64,000 nucleotides of DNA from VAZQ01 sp963756715 (GTDB lineage: Bacteria > Pseudomonadota > Alphaproteobacteria > Rhizobiales > Xanthobacteraceae), in NCBI GenBank assembly GCA_963756715.1, contig CAVWOV010000020.1:347454-411453 (forward strand). Direction: 5' to 3'. Made by a program: the position numbers and the translations under genes. The first letter of the stretch is position 1, and the number at the start of each line of letters is the position of its first letter. The notes under the pieces are model-generated. The model was not told the origin of the DNA. It searched no databases and worked only from the letters and a program-made list of their open reading frames with translations. Shown here in pieces: positions 48,376 to 58,374 of this stretch.

Positions 48376-48527
48376 AGCCCTACCTCGCGGCCTTGCCCCA
48401 TCACCTGTCTCCGAGAATCATGCCGTCAAGCAGCAGACGGTTCGTGGAACGCACTATTCTTCGAGGTGCCCTTATATGAATTATTGATCGTACGAGGTGG
48501 CACGCAGACTTTCCTTTCTCGTATGGC

Positions 48528-51500
48528 TCACAGCGTCCGAGTACGGCCCGGGGCAAAAATCCTGACTTTTGCGGCGGGTCTGTCGGTCATGAGCAAGAGA
48601 TTTTGTAGCCGCTGGCTAGGCTGGGTCTGGCGGGACGATTTCGTCAACGTAGTGATGCGACCGGAAGGATCCACAACAATGGTCTCAGTCCGCGATCTTC
48701 CGACAAGAACAAAGCTGTTCTTCCGGCCAGTCCAGACATCTTGATGGATGTCGAGCAGATCACTGAATTCATAGCTGCTCACTAAGCGAGGCACCGGCCC
48801 ACCTTCGCTGACGTAGACCACGACCTTGTCTCGAAAGCTCAAAACCACATTATCAGCGCTTACGGCAAGAGCTCGCGCACCTTCGGCATCGAGTCGAGCG
48901 ATGAATTTCCTCTCGCGGCTCCAAAACTCCAAACGATTCTCAATCAATATCGCAAAAACACTCCGAAAGACCGCTAGCGCGGTTATAGGCTTTCGTGACA
49001 AGCGCTGAAGGCTTAGTGCGGCGTCAGCGCCCGGCAGGCCCGTAAATATCCCCTCTTCGCCGAAGATGAATAGGTCTTTTCCGGTTTGAATCGCTCCACT
49101 CAAATTCGGCATACGCACGAAATCAAGGATCCGCGGTGCCCGAGCATAACGAAGATCATGGAGGGTGATGCCCACGCTGTCCACGACGAGTAGAGCCAAA
49201 CCGCGTTCGGTTACAACTAGGCTTGCCGAGGTTAATTTTCCGACGCTTTCGATCTCAGATTGCAGAAGCAACTGCATCTGAACCACGTCAACACGTATGA
49301 AACTTTCGCGCGGGACCAACCCCTTCTCGGCGTCGTCCCGTGCACTGTGCAGCGTGGTGCGAAGGGTATTCCGACCGGGAAGACTTAACTTAACCTTCCC
49401 AGAATATTCTCCTGCCGCGATCACCGATGGCAATCGCGCGTTGCCTCGACCGTCACCGCGCGACGATACAATTATGTTATCTTGCTCATCTTTCAGGGCA
49501 ATTTGTTCGCCCGGCCGAACATTTCCGACGAATACATTCCATAAGTGCTGTTCGACAGCGTCAGCTGGATCGATCAGCCACGATAGATCGAAGCTCTTTG
49601 ACTTAGCGTAGCAATTGCTGACGGCTTGCGCCCAAGAACCTATGACCTCGGACTTGATGCTCTCGGCAGTGGCTTTCGGGATTGGACCGAGAGTAATCAA
49701 TCGCGTCCCGGCAGAGGTGCTGATGAGTACTCGGCACGGGTAGTGCTGGTCTGCATCAAAGTAATGAGGGGGAATCTGGGTCGCTGGAATTCTTATGGTA
49801 ACGATCTTGTAAACTGGGCTGCTGTCGTCGACGGTTATATGCGATCCGAATACGCCGAGCGGATCATCCTCCGGTAAGACTTGAGCAGTACAAATGTACG
49901 AAGCGATCAAGTCGGTGGGACTGATGCTGGAAGGGACAAGCCCGCCGTTCGGCGTGAGGGGCACCGCCACGAAATTCAACGCAATCGTTGCATGGTAGCT
50001 GACATAACCTTCTGGATTGTTGAGGGCGCTAGCCAAAGTGGCCGAGCCGATTGAATGGCAATTGAATTGTGCTGGTTGAAGTTTGAACTGACTAACGTCA
50101 ACAGATCCAAGGGCGAAGGGACGGCCGAGACGTTCGGTCCAGAACATGTCGCCCATGATCACAAGGCCTTCGGCTCGGCCATACCAATCCAGAACGCGCG
50201 GCAAGCCGCCGAGAGCAATCTTTCCCGGATCGAATTCGCGGTTGCAAAAGAATTCATCTTTATGCGAGTCCGGCCGCTTGCAATCGTCGGACGGGACCGG
50301 AACGTGACCTCCCTTATTGGCTTCAATGAGAGCCACAATGGGGACAGCTGCCGGAAGGGCCATCGAGCCCTCGTACCCGAGCCAACTCAGCTTATCCTCT
50401 TCCATCAGCTTAACACCGAGGTACGGCCAGACGAGAGTTGTGGCAAAAATGCAGAAGGTCGTGTCCCAATCCGACTTCCAGCTATTTATTTTAATCGCCT
50501 GCTTGAGCGTGCCTGGAAAGTACGTAAATTTATTCACCCCACTCGGAATAGGGGGAAGAGCGCCGACAGAAAATTCAATCTGCACGGCGACACGCAAGTC
50601 GATATCATACGCGCCAAACACACCCAGGTCGCAGGCATCAATTGCGGAACCGTAAAAGCCGACATCGATAAGCGCCCGCCTGTCCGGCGCCGACCATGAA
50701 GATGTGATCCCGCCCTGAAGCGTAAACTGGCCGGAAGATTTGAAACTGTCTTCCACTTGCTTTTGCGCGACCGCGGTGACGAACGCTTCGTCGGTGAACA
50801 GCGCCCACATGCGTTCGCCCGTGAAGAGGCCGTTAACTCCGTGACCCTCGCCCAAAAAAAGCGCCGATTGAGGATCAGCAAAGAAAGCTTCCCATGCTTG
50901 CTCGTTAGGGGGCGGGAAACCAAGCTCAACACGAATGAGAACAAACTCCTTGTTCGGCGAAGGAAATTCGATGTGTTGCCCGAAATTGATCGGAGGAACG
51001 ACAGGGGCCGTCGTGGCAATGCCAACATTTGCTATCGGGGGGGTGCCGCCAAATCCACTCAATTGACCAACATCAAGTTTGATCTTTTGAAATGGAAAAT
51101 ATGATTTTATCTTCTGCTTGAGTGCCGCGACGCCGGGCACATTCGGTAATCCTTCCGTATCTACGTAGCGGACAATAAGTGAAGCGTCGACACCTACACT
51201 TAGCTCGAAAACCAACTGCAGGTTAAGTGTTTGCGATATTTCCGGGAACCCGGCGCCGGCGGCGAGCAACTGAGCATGAGATGAAAGGCGAGCTTGAACC
51301 ACCACCACTACTTCGACGGCGCGGGCAGGGAGTGACAAGGTAGGTCCGGTGACGTCGAACGGATTACGAATCGTGATCGGAATATTTCGCGCCGGCCCGC
51401 TGCGAAATCCATCCCATGAGGATGCCCGACGGTGTCGATGCATCGGGAAAAGAAAGGGAGGAGATGTACAACGCGGGTGCACCGAAGCCCTCCGTCAGAC

Positions 51501-51582
51501 AAATCTTTTGCCGGCTCAACTGCTCAATGAGCGATACCACGACGTTGAAGCCGTTGTTTTCAATTTGGAAGAATTTTCCCAT
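48528..51582 (-). CDS. Large (about 1,015-residue) unrecognised protein; frame broken near the N-terminus
   Basis: I do not recognise this protein. The open frame at 48528-51482 starts without similarity or site. A natural start is the ATG at 51582 (MGKFFQIENNGFNVVVSLIE), whose frame breaks near 51387 and continues as RNIPITIRNPFDVTGP after removal of one base. The N-terminal ~450 residues are beta-rich (for example AVEVVVVVQARLSSHAQLLA, VDASLIVRYVD). The middle has WYGRAEGLVIMGDMFWTERL; the last ~280 residues look like beta-propeller blades (SASLVVTERGLALLVVDSVG, DLRYARAPRILDFVRM). There is no signal peptide and no helix bundle. GC appears lower than the chromosome. Sequence gives no function. 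Confidence 0.65.
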
Positions 51583-51999
51583 GGCAGAACCCCTTTTTTG
51601 AGATTTGCACGAAAGAAAACAGTGAAATATCCGTGAATTACTTTGAGCACGATCGAGCGCTGTTACCGGCGGTGCGAATCCGCGTAAAGATGGCGAAGGA
51701 AGTGGCGTAGCGGTATTCAGCCGCCGAACTCGGCGGGCGAGTATGGCAGGGTGGCAAGCCCTGTAAAGGCGGGCGACGCGAATGGCCCACGGGCGCCCCC
51801 AGCTGGTCCCGCCCGGAGGGTTAACTCAGAAGCAGGGCCACCGGCTGATGACGGCAAGCTTTGAGCCAATTCGCTTCTACAAAGCCGTGCGGCCCGTTGG
51901 GGTGTGGGCTGGCAGTCACGCGAATCCGAGGGGACAACATGACTAAAAATGGGGTGACACTGCCGCCCTTAGGTCAAGTTTTTCGCTAAGGTGCTCGCC
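51583..51999. other. Gene-free stretch
   Basis: No gene, RNA or repeat was recognised. It holds the promoter region of the large gene at 51582 and short, GC-rich non-coding sequence. Confidence 0.4.
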
Positions 52000-52224
52000 A
52001 TGATCAAATTGTTCTTGGTGTTCAATCTGGCTATGGCGGGCATTTTCGCCTTCTATCTGCGATTAACTTCAACGCCGGACCCCACTCACGCCGAGGCCGT
52101 CAAGGTCGCAAACGCGGTCTCTTTCTTCATTCCTTTCGAGGCGCTTGTAGCCGTATGGCTGTGCGGCGCTGCTTTGGGGTTGCTGGCGCTCTTAATGCGT
52201 CGGCGGTTGAAAAAGAGTTCATAG
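52000..52224 (+). CDS. Small two-helix membrane protein
   Basis: 74 residues from the ATG at 52000: helix MIKLFLVFNLAMAGIFAFYL, a polar loop, a second helix (FEALVAVWLCGAALGLLALL), then the basic tail RRRLKKSS, which sets the cytoplasmic side. The upstream GTG at 51991 is less likely. Function unknown. Confidence 0.55.
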   Translation: MIKLFLVFNLAMAGIFAFYLRLTSTPDPTHAEAVKVANAVSFFIPFEALVAVWLCGAALGLLALLMRRRLKKSS

Positions 52225-52526
52225 CGCGAGGCGGGAGCAGCTCGACGGCGAGATCGGCCCGACACATAGAGCACATGCGATGCGGTCTACCAGGAGTCGG
52301 CGCGGGGCTTCGTTCCCTTGCTGGACGCCTCACTGGTCTGAAACAGCAAGGCGTCGATCTTCGGACGTCGGCTCAAGCGCGCTTAGTTCGGCGATCGCAC
52401 TCACAGATCGAACGTTTCTCAGGTTGACCCCAAGGCTTATATGGCCAACTTATAGCGCGCGCTACGCTGGGTCTGCGGCTGCTGCGGAGGTTGTAGAGGT
52501 TACGAAAATTCTTAGCGTGAAACCGA
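52225..52526. other. Gene-free stretch
   Basis: Only short frames without family resemblance on either strand. Nothing else recognised. Confidence 0.4.
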
Positions 52527-52865
52527 TCAATCGTCGACGCTCACGGGCGCGAGTCCGGATATTCCGAGAGCCTTCGCGCACGCTTGGGTCACGTCGATGC
52601 AACGGCCCTTCACAAAAGGTCCACGATCCGTAATCGTGACGACAACAGATTTTCCATTCTGTTTGTTGGTCACCTTGACCTTTGAACCGAACGGCAAGGT
52701 CTTGTGGGCCGCCGTCAGTGCTCTGTCGTTGAGCGGTATTCCGCTCGCCGTTTGCGTTCCCGGTTGGGATGCTTCCCCGGTGGTATAGACGGAGGCAGTG
52801 CAATCCTCCGCAGCCACTGGATAACTTAGCAGGCAGATAAATAGCGCCGCGACAGACGATCGCAT
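52527..52865 (-). CDS. RlpA-like double-psi beta-barrel protein
   Basis: A 112-residue exported protein. After a signal peptide (AALFICLLSYPVAAEDC) the DPBB domain of RlpA follows: ASVYTTGEASQPGTQTASGI, TAAHKTLPFGSKVKVTNKQN and VVTITDRGPFVKGRCIDVTQ. In full-length RlpA this domain cuts naked glycan strands at the septum. Here the SPOR domain is absent, as in short secreted forms. Two cysteines flank the domain (EDCTAS, GRCIDV). Confidence 0.88.
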   Translation of the reverse strand: MRSSVAALFICLLSYPVAAEDCTASVYTTGEASQPGTQTASGIPLNDRALTAAHKTLPFGSKVKVTNKQNGKSVVVTITDRGPFVKGRCIDVTQACAKALGISGLAPVSVDD

Positions 52866-53437
52866 GGAGCTGACCTCGCTTCTGGGAAAGGCGCAACGCC
52901 GAAAAGGCGAGCACCAACCTGCTAAAAAACGCAGCCGGGCTTAGTGCGTTCCGAAAGGCCCAGTCACATGATTAGAGGCGCTGTAAGAAAAGTTGCCTGC
53001 GAACAACGGAACCATGCAGGCAATTCCAAGCAAAACAGGAAAATACCTACCGATTGGCCTCAAGCGCCTCGATCACGCCGCTCAATTTGCATCGCTGGTA
53101 GTAAATCGTGACAAGCGCGCCGGATCGATCGCCCGACAGATGCGCCTTACCTTAACTTGAACCTGGGCCTCGGCAGTTGCTTTTACCGCTGGGGCCATTC
53201 GTTAACTCAGGGAAGGCCGCTGGTTCGTTCTGCATCGCGGATGGGTCGGGCAGCCGAAATCATTGGAAACGAGTCCGACGACTCCGCTGAAACAAAGCGC
53301 GCTGCTCTATTGTCGCATCAAGTACGAAGGCGTTTTACGCGGGGCGCGCTAGGAAAGATGCAATCGACGCATCGAGAGGCGCGATTCCATCGGACTGATC
53401 GGGCGATTTTTCTTGGGTGATTTTTCGTGCAGTTTCA
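52866..53437. other. Gene-free stretch of about 570 bases
   Basis: No family resemblance in any frame, including the 87-codon plus-strand frame at 53157. The left part holds the rlpA-like promoter. The TIR gene may extend into 53335-53437 if a further frame change exists near its end, which I cannot decide. Confidence 0.4.
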
Positions 53438-55930
53438 TCAATTTGGCCTCGGTACACTGGCGAGCGCCGCCAGCGCTTGGGTTCCGCGTTCGAGCTTTGT
53501 GCGGCGATCGGCGACCGGCAAGAGGTTGCCGGCGTCGTCGAGGGATAGCCCACCGATCGCCTCGGCGAAATCGGCAATCCAGGTGGCGACCCGGGGCGGG
53601 GGGACAACTTGCAGCGAGAGGATTTGCCGGCCGTCGTCCTTGCCTGTGTTGTCCTCTACGACCACGAGGAGGTAATGGCCGCTAACGTCCATCCCTATCG
53701 ACTGCCCGTTCAAGTCGTAATCGTCGAAACGCACTCGATCAACGAGCGGCAGCGCACTTTCCAAATCCCAGAAGCTGAGCCAGCGGTATTCCGCGTTCGG
53801 CGGATCAAAGAAATAGGTTCCCACCGCGGCACTCTTGCCATCCGACGACAGCAGCGTCATCTCGGTGGTCGCCGGGCGACGCTCGCTGCCGAACAGCGAT
53901 CGCTCGACGAGTGGGAGACCGTATCTGCGTGAAAAGTCGATCGCCCAGACCTCGGTCACGAAATCACTGGTGGTGACGGCGATCCGATCTCTGGCATCGT
54001 TAAAACAGACGACCACGATGTCGGCCGCGAAGCTCGCTGACATCAGCGGCGGCCCGCTTGGATCAGCGATGCGAAGCTGGCGCAGGCCGACGCGGGTGAG
54101 CTCGCCGCGCGGCGTCCGTAGGGTCTCGGGGCCTCGCTGAAACACCGCATCGTCCCAGCGCTTGCAGGCAATCCGCGGGTTCTTTACCTCGAGCTTTGCT
54201 GGCGGCTTGTACCGCAGTGCCGGATGCAGAGCGAAAGTGCGCTGCTCACCGCTCGTGAGCGCAACCCTGAGCCCAGCCGCGCCGACACGCTGTACGGAGT
54301 TCGCAGCAATCCCTAGCTGCAACACGTTGCCGATTGCTTGACCGCCACCTTTGACCGATGACACCCGTATCGAGCCGTCGGAGCTCGCGCTCATCAGCCA
54401 TTCGCTTGCGGGATCGAGCGTAGCAAGCACGATCGGATCGGAATGCCTGTTTCGCGCCAACTGTATCGGTCCGGCGTCCTGCAGCCGGAATACGGTCGCA
54501 TCGCCCTTGTTAGAGACGGCCAGAATCAGGAAGCCTAAGTCTTCGGAATTCGCCGGCGTCTCGGCGATGAATTCGAGGCGGGAGTATCCTACACCCTGAA
54601 ACTGCGGCTGTAGGCCCGATGCGACGATATCCTCGCCGCCGATGGGTTTGCCGCTGCGTAGGTCAAAGACCCGAAAGAAAGAGGTCTCCCGCCAGGGGAG
54701 CACCTCGAGTGCGAGAAAGCGGTTGTCCGGCGAGAACATGCCCTTGGCTGTGTAAACATATTGCTGGCCGTTATACTCGGGCACGAGCCAATTCGTGACG
54801 GGCGTGCCATCAACGCGCCAAACGCGGTAGAGCGCATCTCCATCGAGTTGGCCGAGCGAGGTGAACACCAGATTCCGGTCTGGGCTCATCGAGATGAACT
54901 GGGTCTCCCGGACTTCGCCTTTAATGGTAAACTTGGCGAAGCGGTTTTTGATCGCCGGTGGCACGTTGTCCTGCGTAAGTTGTGCCGGCGACGACGGCGG
55001 CGGGCTTGCGGGAGTTCTATCGGTGGTGGGAAACCAGAAACCGCGCTGTTGCAGCAAGGTCCACAGCCGCGTGACCGCACGCCGATCCTGACCGCGACGA
55101 ACGGCGCGGGCGAGGTACGCCATGCCTTCGGCGGTGGTCTCGTCGCTCTGCAGTGCGGTCGTGCCGCGCTGCAGGTCCGAGCCGGCGAGTACTTTCACCG
55201 CGTTGGCGCGGCTTGCCTCCGCGGAACGCTGCTGCACGAACGCGAACGCCGCCAGCCCGACCGCCAGTGCGCCGACCGCGAGCGCACCGGCAACGCCGTA
55301 GCGTAGCCGCCGCGTGGCCGCGCGGCGGCTCTCGGCAAGGAAGCTCTTGTGCAGTTCGCTCGGCTCGGGCGCGCCGCGGGGATGCGAGGCGATCCAGCGC
55401 TCGGCCTCCTCGAGCTCCTGGCCACGCAGGGTGAGCGCGCCGGCGCGTCCGCGCTCGTTCCAGCGGTGGGCGAGTTCGCCCAGCCGGGTGTGGGTCTTCA
55501 GCCATTGCAGATTGGTCTGCAACGCTCGCGCCAGCGCGTCGGCCTGCCGCTCGAACTCGTCGCGTTTGTCGAAATAGATATAGTTGATCTTGGCGGCGGC
55601 CGCCGGAATACGGTCGTCGGGCACTTGTTCCAAAACGATGGGCGCGAGGCGTTTATTGAGCGCCGCGACCTGCTCGATCTCCCAACCGCAGACGTTGGAG
55701 TGGATTGAATGCGGGCTGATCACGAACACTACGGCGTCAGTTTCGCGGATGAAACCCAAGAGCTCGCGCCGCCAGTCCTCGAGCTTGGGCAGATCGCGGG
55801 TATCAATCTTTGCCGCTAGTCCACGCGCTTTGAGCGCCTCGACTAGGCGCTCGGCGAAAGCAAGATCGCGGCGGGAGTAGGAGATGAAGACTTTGACGCG
55901 GTCGTCTGATTTAGAGGCTTGCTCGGTCAT
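53438..55930 (-). CDS. TIR-transmembrane-beta-propeller protein
   Basis: An 830-residue three-part protein. Residues 12-130 form a TIR_2-type domain: VKVFISYSRRDLAFAERLVE, then VVFVISPHSIHSNVCGWEIE. Glu84 in S-x2-C-x2-E fits the NADase glutamate of bacterial TIRs. A linker (EEAERWIASHP) leads to a single helix at about 211-232 (YGVAGALAVGALAVGLAAFA). From about 330 on, repeats resemble WD40 blades, such as FISMSPDRNLVFTSLGQLDG and ATLDPASEWLMSASSDGSIR. The layout suggests a membrane-bound sensor that feeds a signal to the TIR domain, as in bacterial immune or signalling proteins. No neighbouring partner is seen. Confidence 0.85.
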   Translation of the reverse strand: MTEQASKSDDRVKVFISYSRRDLAFAERLVEALKARGLAAKIDTRDLPKLEDWRRELLGFIRETDAVVFVISPHSIHSNVCGWEIEQVAALNKRLAPIVLEQVPDDRIPAAAAKINYIYFDKRDEFERQADALARALQTNLQWLKTHTRLGELAHRWNERGRAGALTLRGQELEEAERWIASHPRGAPEPSELHKSFLAESRRAATRRLRYGVAGALAVGALAVGLAAFAFVQQRSAEASRANAVKVLAGSDLQRGTTALQSDETTAEGMAYLARAVRRGQDRRAVTRLWTLLQQRGFWFPTTDRTPASPPPSSPAQLTQDNVPPAIKNRFAKFTIKGEVRETQFISMSPDRNLVFTSLGQLDGDALYRVWRVDGTPVTNWLVPEYNGQQYVYTAKGMFSPDNRFLALEVLPWRETSFFRVFDLRSGKPIGGEDIVASGLQPQFQGVGYSRLEFIAETPANSEDLGFLILAVSNKGDATVFRLQDAGPIQLARNRHSDPIVLATLDPASEWLMSASSDGSIRVSSVKGGGQAIGNVLQLGIAANSVQRVGAAGLRVALTSGEQRTFALHPALRYKPPAKLEVKNPRIACKRWDDAVFQRGPETLRTPRGELTRVGLRQLRIADPSGPPLMSASFAADIVVVCFNDARDRIAVTTSDFVTEVWAIDFSRRYGLPLVERSLFGSERRPATTEMTLLSSDGKSAAVGTYFFDPPNAEYRWLSFWDLESALPLVDRVRFDDYDLNGQSIGMDVSGHYLLVVVEDNTGKDDGRQILSLQVVPPPRVATWIADFAEAIGGLSLDDAGNLLPVADRRTKLERGTQALAALASVPRPN

Positions 55931-56019
55931 CGCGCGCCCAGTCCAGATACCCGATGAACAGTCGTACCGATAGCCGAATCAGACATTCTCCGCTACGCCT
56001 CCAACGTCACGCCATCTTC

Positions 56020-56427
56020 CCAGGCTTGACGGATAGCACGAAGATCAAGTCGCTCTCATCCGTTACCGGCCGCATCGGCTATGCGTGGGATCGCTTCCTG
56101 GGTTACATCAAAGGTGGCGGCGCTTTGGGAGCAAGATAACTACACTCTCGTCGGCAATCCCGGTGTTGGCCCGATCACAGCAACCGGCAGCGAGACACGC
56201 AGTGGTTGGACGGTTGGCATCGGCGGGGAATATGCTTTCACCAACAATCTGACGGGCTTTGTCGAATACGACTGGTACGGGTTTGGAACTCGTACCGTTA
56301 ACTTCGCGATTTCCGATCCGACTGGCGGCAGCCCCCCAGTGTTCCGCTCAGCATCAAGGAAAGCAAGAGCGTCTTGAAGGTCGGACTGAACTGGAGATTC
56401 GGTGGGCGATCGTCGCCAACTACTGAG
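56020..56427 (+). pseudogene. Omp25/31-like outer-membrane beta-barrel remnant
   Basis: The C-terminal half of a rhizobial outer membrane porin-like protein in three frames: SVTGRIGYAWDRFLGYIKGG, then NLTGFVEYDWYGFGTRTVNF, then SIKESKSVLKVGLNWRFGG. The signal peptide and first strands are missing, and the aromatic end is read through. It is a decayed fragment just upstream of the TIR gene, divergent to it. Confidence 0.75.
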
Positions 56428-56526
56428 CGCGTAAGCTACCGACAATTGCAAAGTCCTTTGGCCAAGCCATGGGGCTCGCATTTTTTTCAAGGAATGCACC
56501 GGAGCCGGTATGATTCGGGGTTCTCG

Positions 56527-56736
56527 CTAGTTGCGTGCTGCTCGGCGCCAGCCAACTACTGCGGCTTCAATGAGCCTTCCCGTCTTCACGTTGTGCCAGC
56601 CGTCGTCTCGCCAGTAGCAAAGGAACGGCAGCAGGTAGGTGCCGTTGTGATCCTCGCACAGAACTTCAAAGGGTCTTCCGGGCGGTCGTTCCGGGTCATT
56701 TGAAAATTCTTCCAGCCGCACTTGACGGGTTGCCAT
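56527..56736 (-). CDS. Small conserved hypothetical protein, paralog B
   Basis: 69 residues. It shares RLEEFSNDPERPP, CEDHNGTYLLPFLC and DGWHNVKTGRLIEAAVVG with the 44626-44817 protein, at about 75% identity by eye. Start ATG at 56736. Its presence twice within one island suggests duplication or two mobile modules. Function unknown. Confidence 0.65.
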   Translation of the reverse strand: MATRQVRLEEFSNDPERPPGRPFEVLCEDHNGTYLLPFLCYWRDDGWHNVKTGRLIEAAVVGWRRAARN

Positions 56737-56788
56737 CTTCGTCCCGCTTTGTCGAACCGACTACGTCGGAATCACGAGGCTTACCGCT

Positions 56789-57399
56789 TTATACGGTCAC
56801 GCTTCTTTCGACGAAAGGGCGGCTGATCCGCTGCACCGTGCCGGGATCGACGCCAAACTGCTCGGCGATTTTGCGCACGCCCGGGCGATCAGGCTTATCA
56901 AGCGCCTCACGGATTCGCTTTTCGAGTTCTGGGGCAATTGGCGGTCGGCCAAGACGCTTGCCCTCGCTCTTGGCCCGCGCAAGCCCAGCACGGACTCGTT
57001 CCTGAATTATGCTGCGCTCGAATTCGGCAAAGACTCCCATCATCTGAAACATCGCCTTACCGGCCGGCGTCGTGGTGTCGAGACCCTGCTGATGCAGAAA
57101 TAGATCGATCCCGAGAGCATGGATTTCGGCTAGGAACCAACAAGGTCTTGCAGGCTACGGCCGAGTCGATCGACGGACCAAGCCATCACCACGTCAAACT
57201 GCCGTTTGGCAGCGTCACGGCACAAAGCATCGAACGCCGGGCGCTTGTCGCGACCCTTGGCCCCGCTGACACCGTGGTCCTTGTAGACCCTGACGATGTC
57301 GTAACCGACCCGTTCCGCGATCTGGCGCAGCTCGCGCTCCTGATTGGCGGTCGTCTGATCGACGGTTGAGACGCGGAGATAGAGAACGGCGCGCTTCAT
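56789..57399 (-). CDS. Serine recombinase/resolvase (frame broken by one lost base)
   Basis: A resolvase/invertase of about 200 residues. The catalytic Ser is in RAVLYLRVSTVDQTTANQE, then YKDHGVSGAKGRDKRPAFDA and VVMAWSVDRLGRSLQDLVG. One base is missing at about 57133 (GGTTCC instead of GGTTTCC), after which FLAEIHALGIDLFLHQQGLD and MGVFAEFERSIIQERVRAGL continue in the next frame. A C-terminal helix-turn-helix is present (RKIAEQFGVDPGTVQRI). Tn3-type resolvases and invertases look like this. No inverted repeat was found close by. Confidence 0.8.
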
Positions 57400-57956
57400 A
57401 AAATGCCCCTCGTTTCTGCCGCGGAGAGCGTACCCGTATTGTAGGAAAATACAAGTCTAATTTCATACGCAAATTGTGATTCAAGAAACCCGCAATTTCA
57501 TTGACCCTCTAAAGACGATTTTCGTCGGGGTTTATTCGTACAACCGGCTAGCGCCAACCGTCATTGCCGCGGCCCTTCACCCCGATAGGTCGCCCGCCGG
57601 TCGCCACGCTTTCCAATGTGCTGTCAAATTTCAATTCAACCGCATACAGACTCGATCCCAGGGGTTCGTCCACCGGCGACACGGCAATGTCTTTCGACGC
57701 TAGTTGGGCGGCAACCGGCGGCGAGCAAATTGTGGTAGGGCGGGGGCGAGCCAAATTCTGATCCATTCTCACTCGACTACCAGAACGCCGCCACATCTCG
57801 CCGTCAACAAACTGCTCGACCGAGATGCGGCTCAACCTAGTGGACTGACTTTAACGTTTGCTTCCCGCGTTTGACGGCGGCGAGCACGCGTTTTGGGTCG
57901 GCGGTCCACACAAGGGTTTGGGATCGGCGTTTGTATCAGCTAGCGCACGTTTGAAC
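57400..57956. other. Gene-poor stretch with a third MITE-like half-element
   Basis: CTAGTGGACTGACTTTAACG at 57837-57856, continuing TTTGC, resembles the left arm of the 28173 element (CTAGTGGAGTGGATTTGACG). A degenerate right arm may be at about 57943-57960 (GCGCACGTTTGAACTCAG). A minus-strand frame at 57548-57835 has no recognised similarity. The left 100 bases are AT-rich and upstream of the recombinase. Confidence 0.45.
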
Positions 57957-58184
57957 TCAGCGTCTTCCCCGCTTCGGAGGCAATTTCAGTAGCTCTGCCG
58001 GCTCCACCTCGAGCGCAGCAGCCAACTTTCCTACAATCTTTAAGCTCGCGAAAAAGGCGCCCTTCTCGATCTGACTCAAATAGCTGCGACTGACCTCAGC
58101 CTCGTATGCAAGATCATCCTGTGACAGCCCCTTGCTATGACGCAAGCGGCGCAAGTTCGTAGCAAACACTTCTCGCAGATCCAT
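57957..58184 (-). CDS. XRE-family transcriptional regulator
   Basis: A 75-residue HTH_3 protein: VFATNLRRLRHSKGLSQDDL, then the recognition region YEAEVSRSYLSQIEKGAFFA and KIVGKLAAALEVEPAELLKL. It has no extra domain, so it is a minimal repressor. It lies downstream of the 58375 gene on the same strand, with three operator-like motifs in its leader. Confidence 0.9.
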   Translation of the reverse strand: MDLREVFATNLRRLRHSKGLSQDDLAYEAEVSRSYLSQIEKGAFFASLKIVGKLAAALEVEPAELLKLPPKRGRR

Positions 58185-58218
58185 GCGAGAAGCGTGCGCG
58201 CCTGCTCAAAAGACACAC

Positions 58219-58278
58219 CTCGATATATTGAACAAAGCACTCGATCGAGGCTAAAGTTAATTAATTGCTCGATTGAGC
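58219..58278. promoter_or_regulatory. Three CTCGAT-type palindromes in the XRE leader
   Basis: CTCGATATATTGA (58219-58231), CTCGATCGAG (58240-58249) and GCTCGATTGAGC (58267-58278) share CTCGAT and dyad symmetry. They lie 35-95 bases upstream of the XRE start, the place for an autoregulatory operator. Confidence 0.55.
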
Positions 58279-58374
58279 AGTTCTCTTCCGGCGGACAAGG
58301 GTCAGGAGCGAAATGTCAAGTACCTCACGCACAGCGTCGCCTACCGGGCGCGTCAAAAGGGGGAAGTCTGGGTG

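Noticed and set aside
53157..53420. 87-codon plus-strand frame as a gene
   Set aside because: No family resemblance and no plausible start signal.
57548..57835. 95-codon minus-strand frame as a gene
   Set aside because: No ribosome site, no domain and a composition like non-coding sequence.
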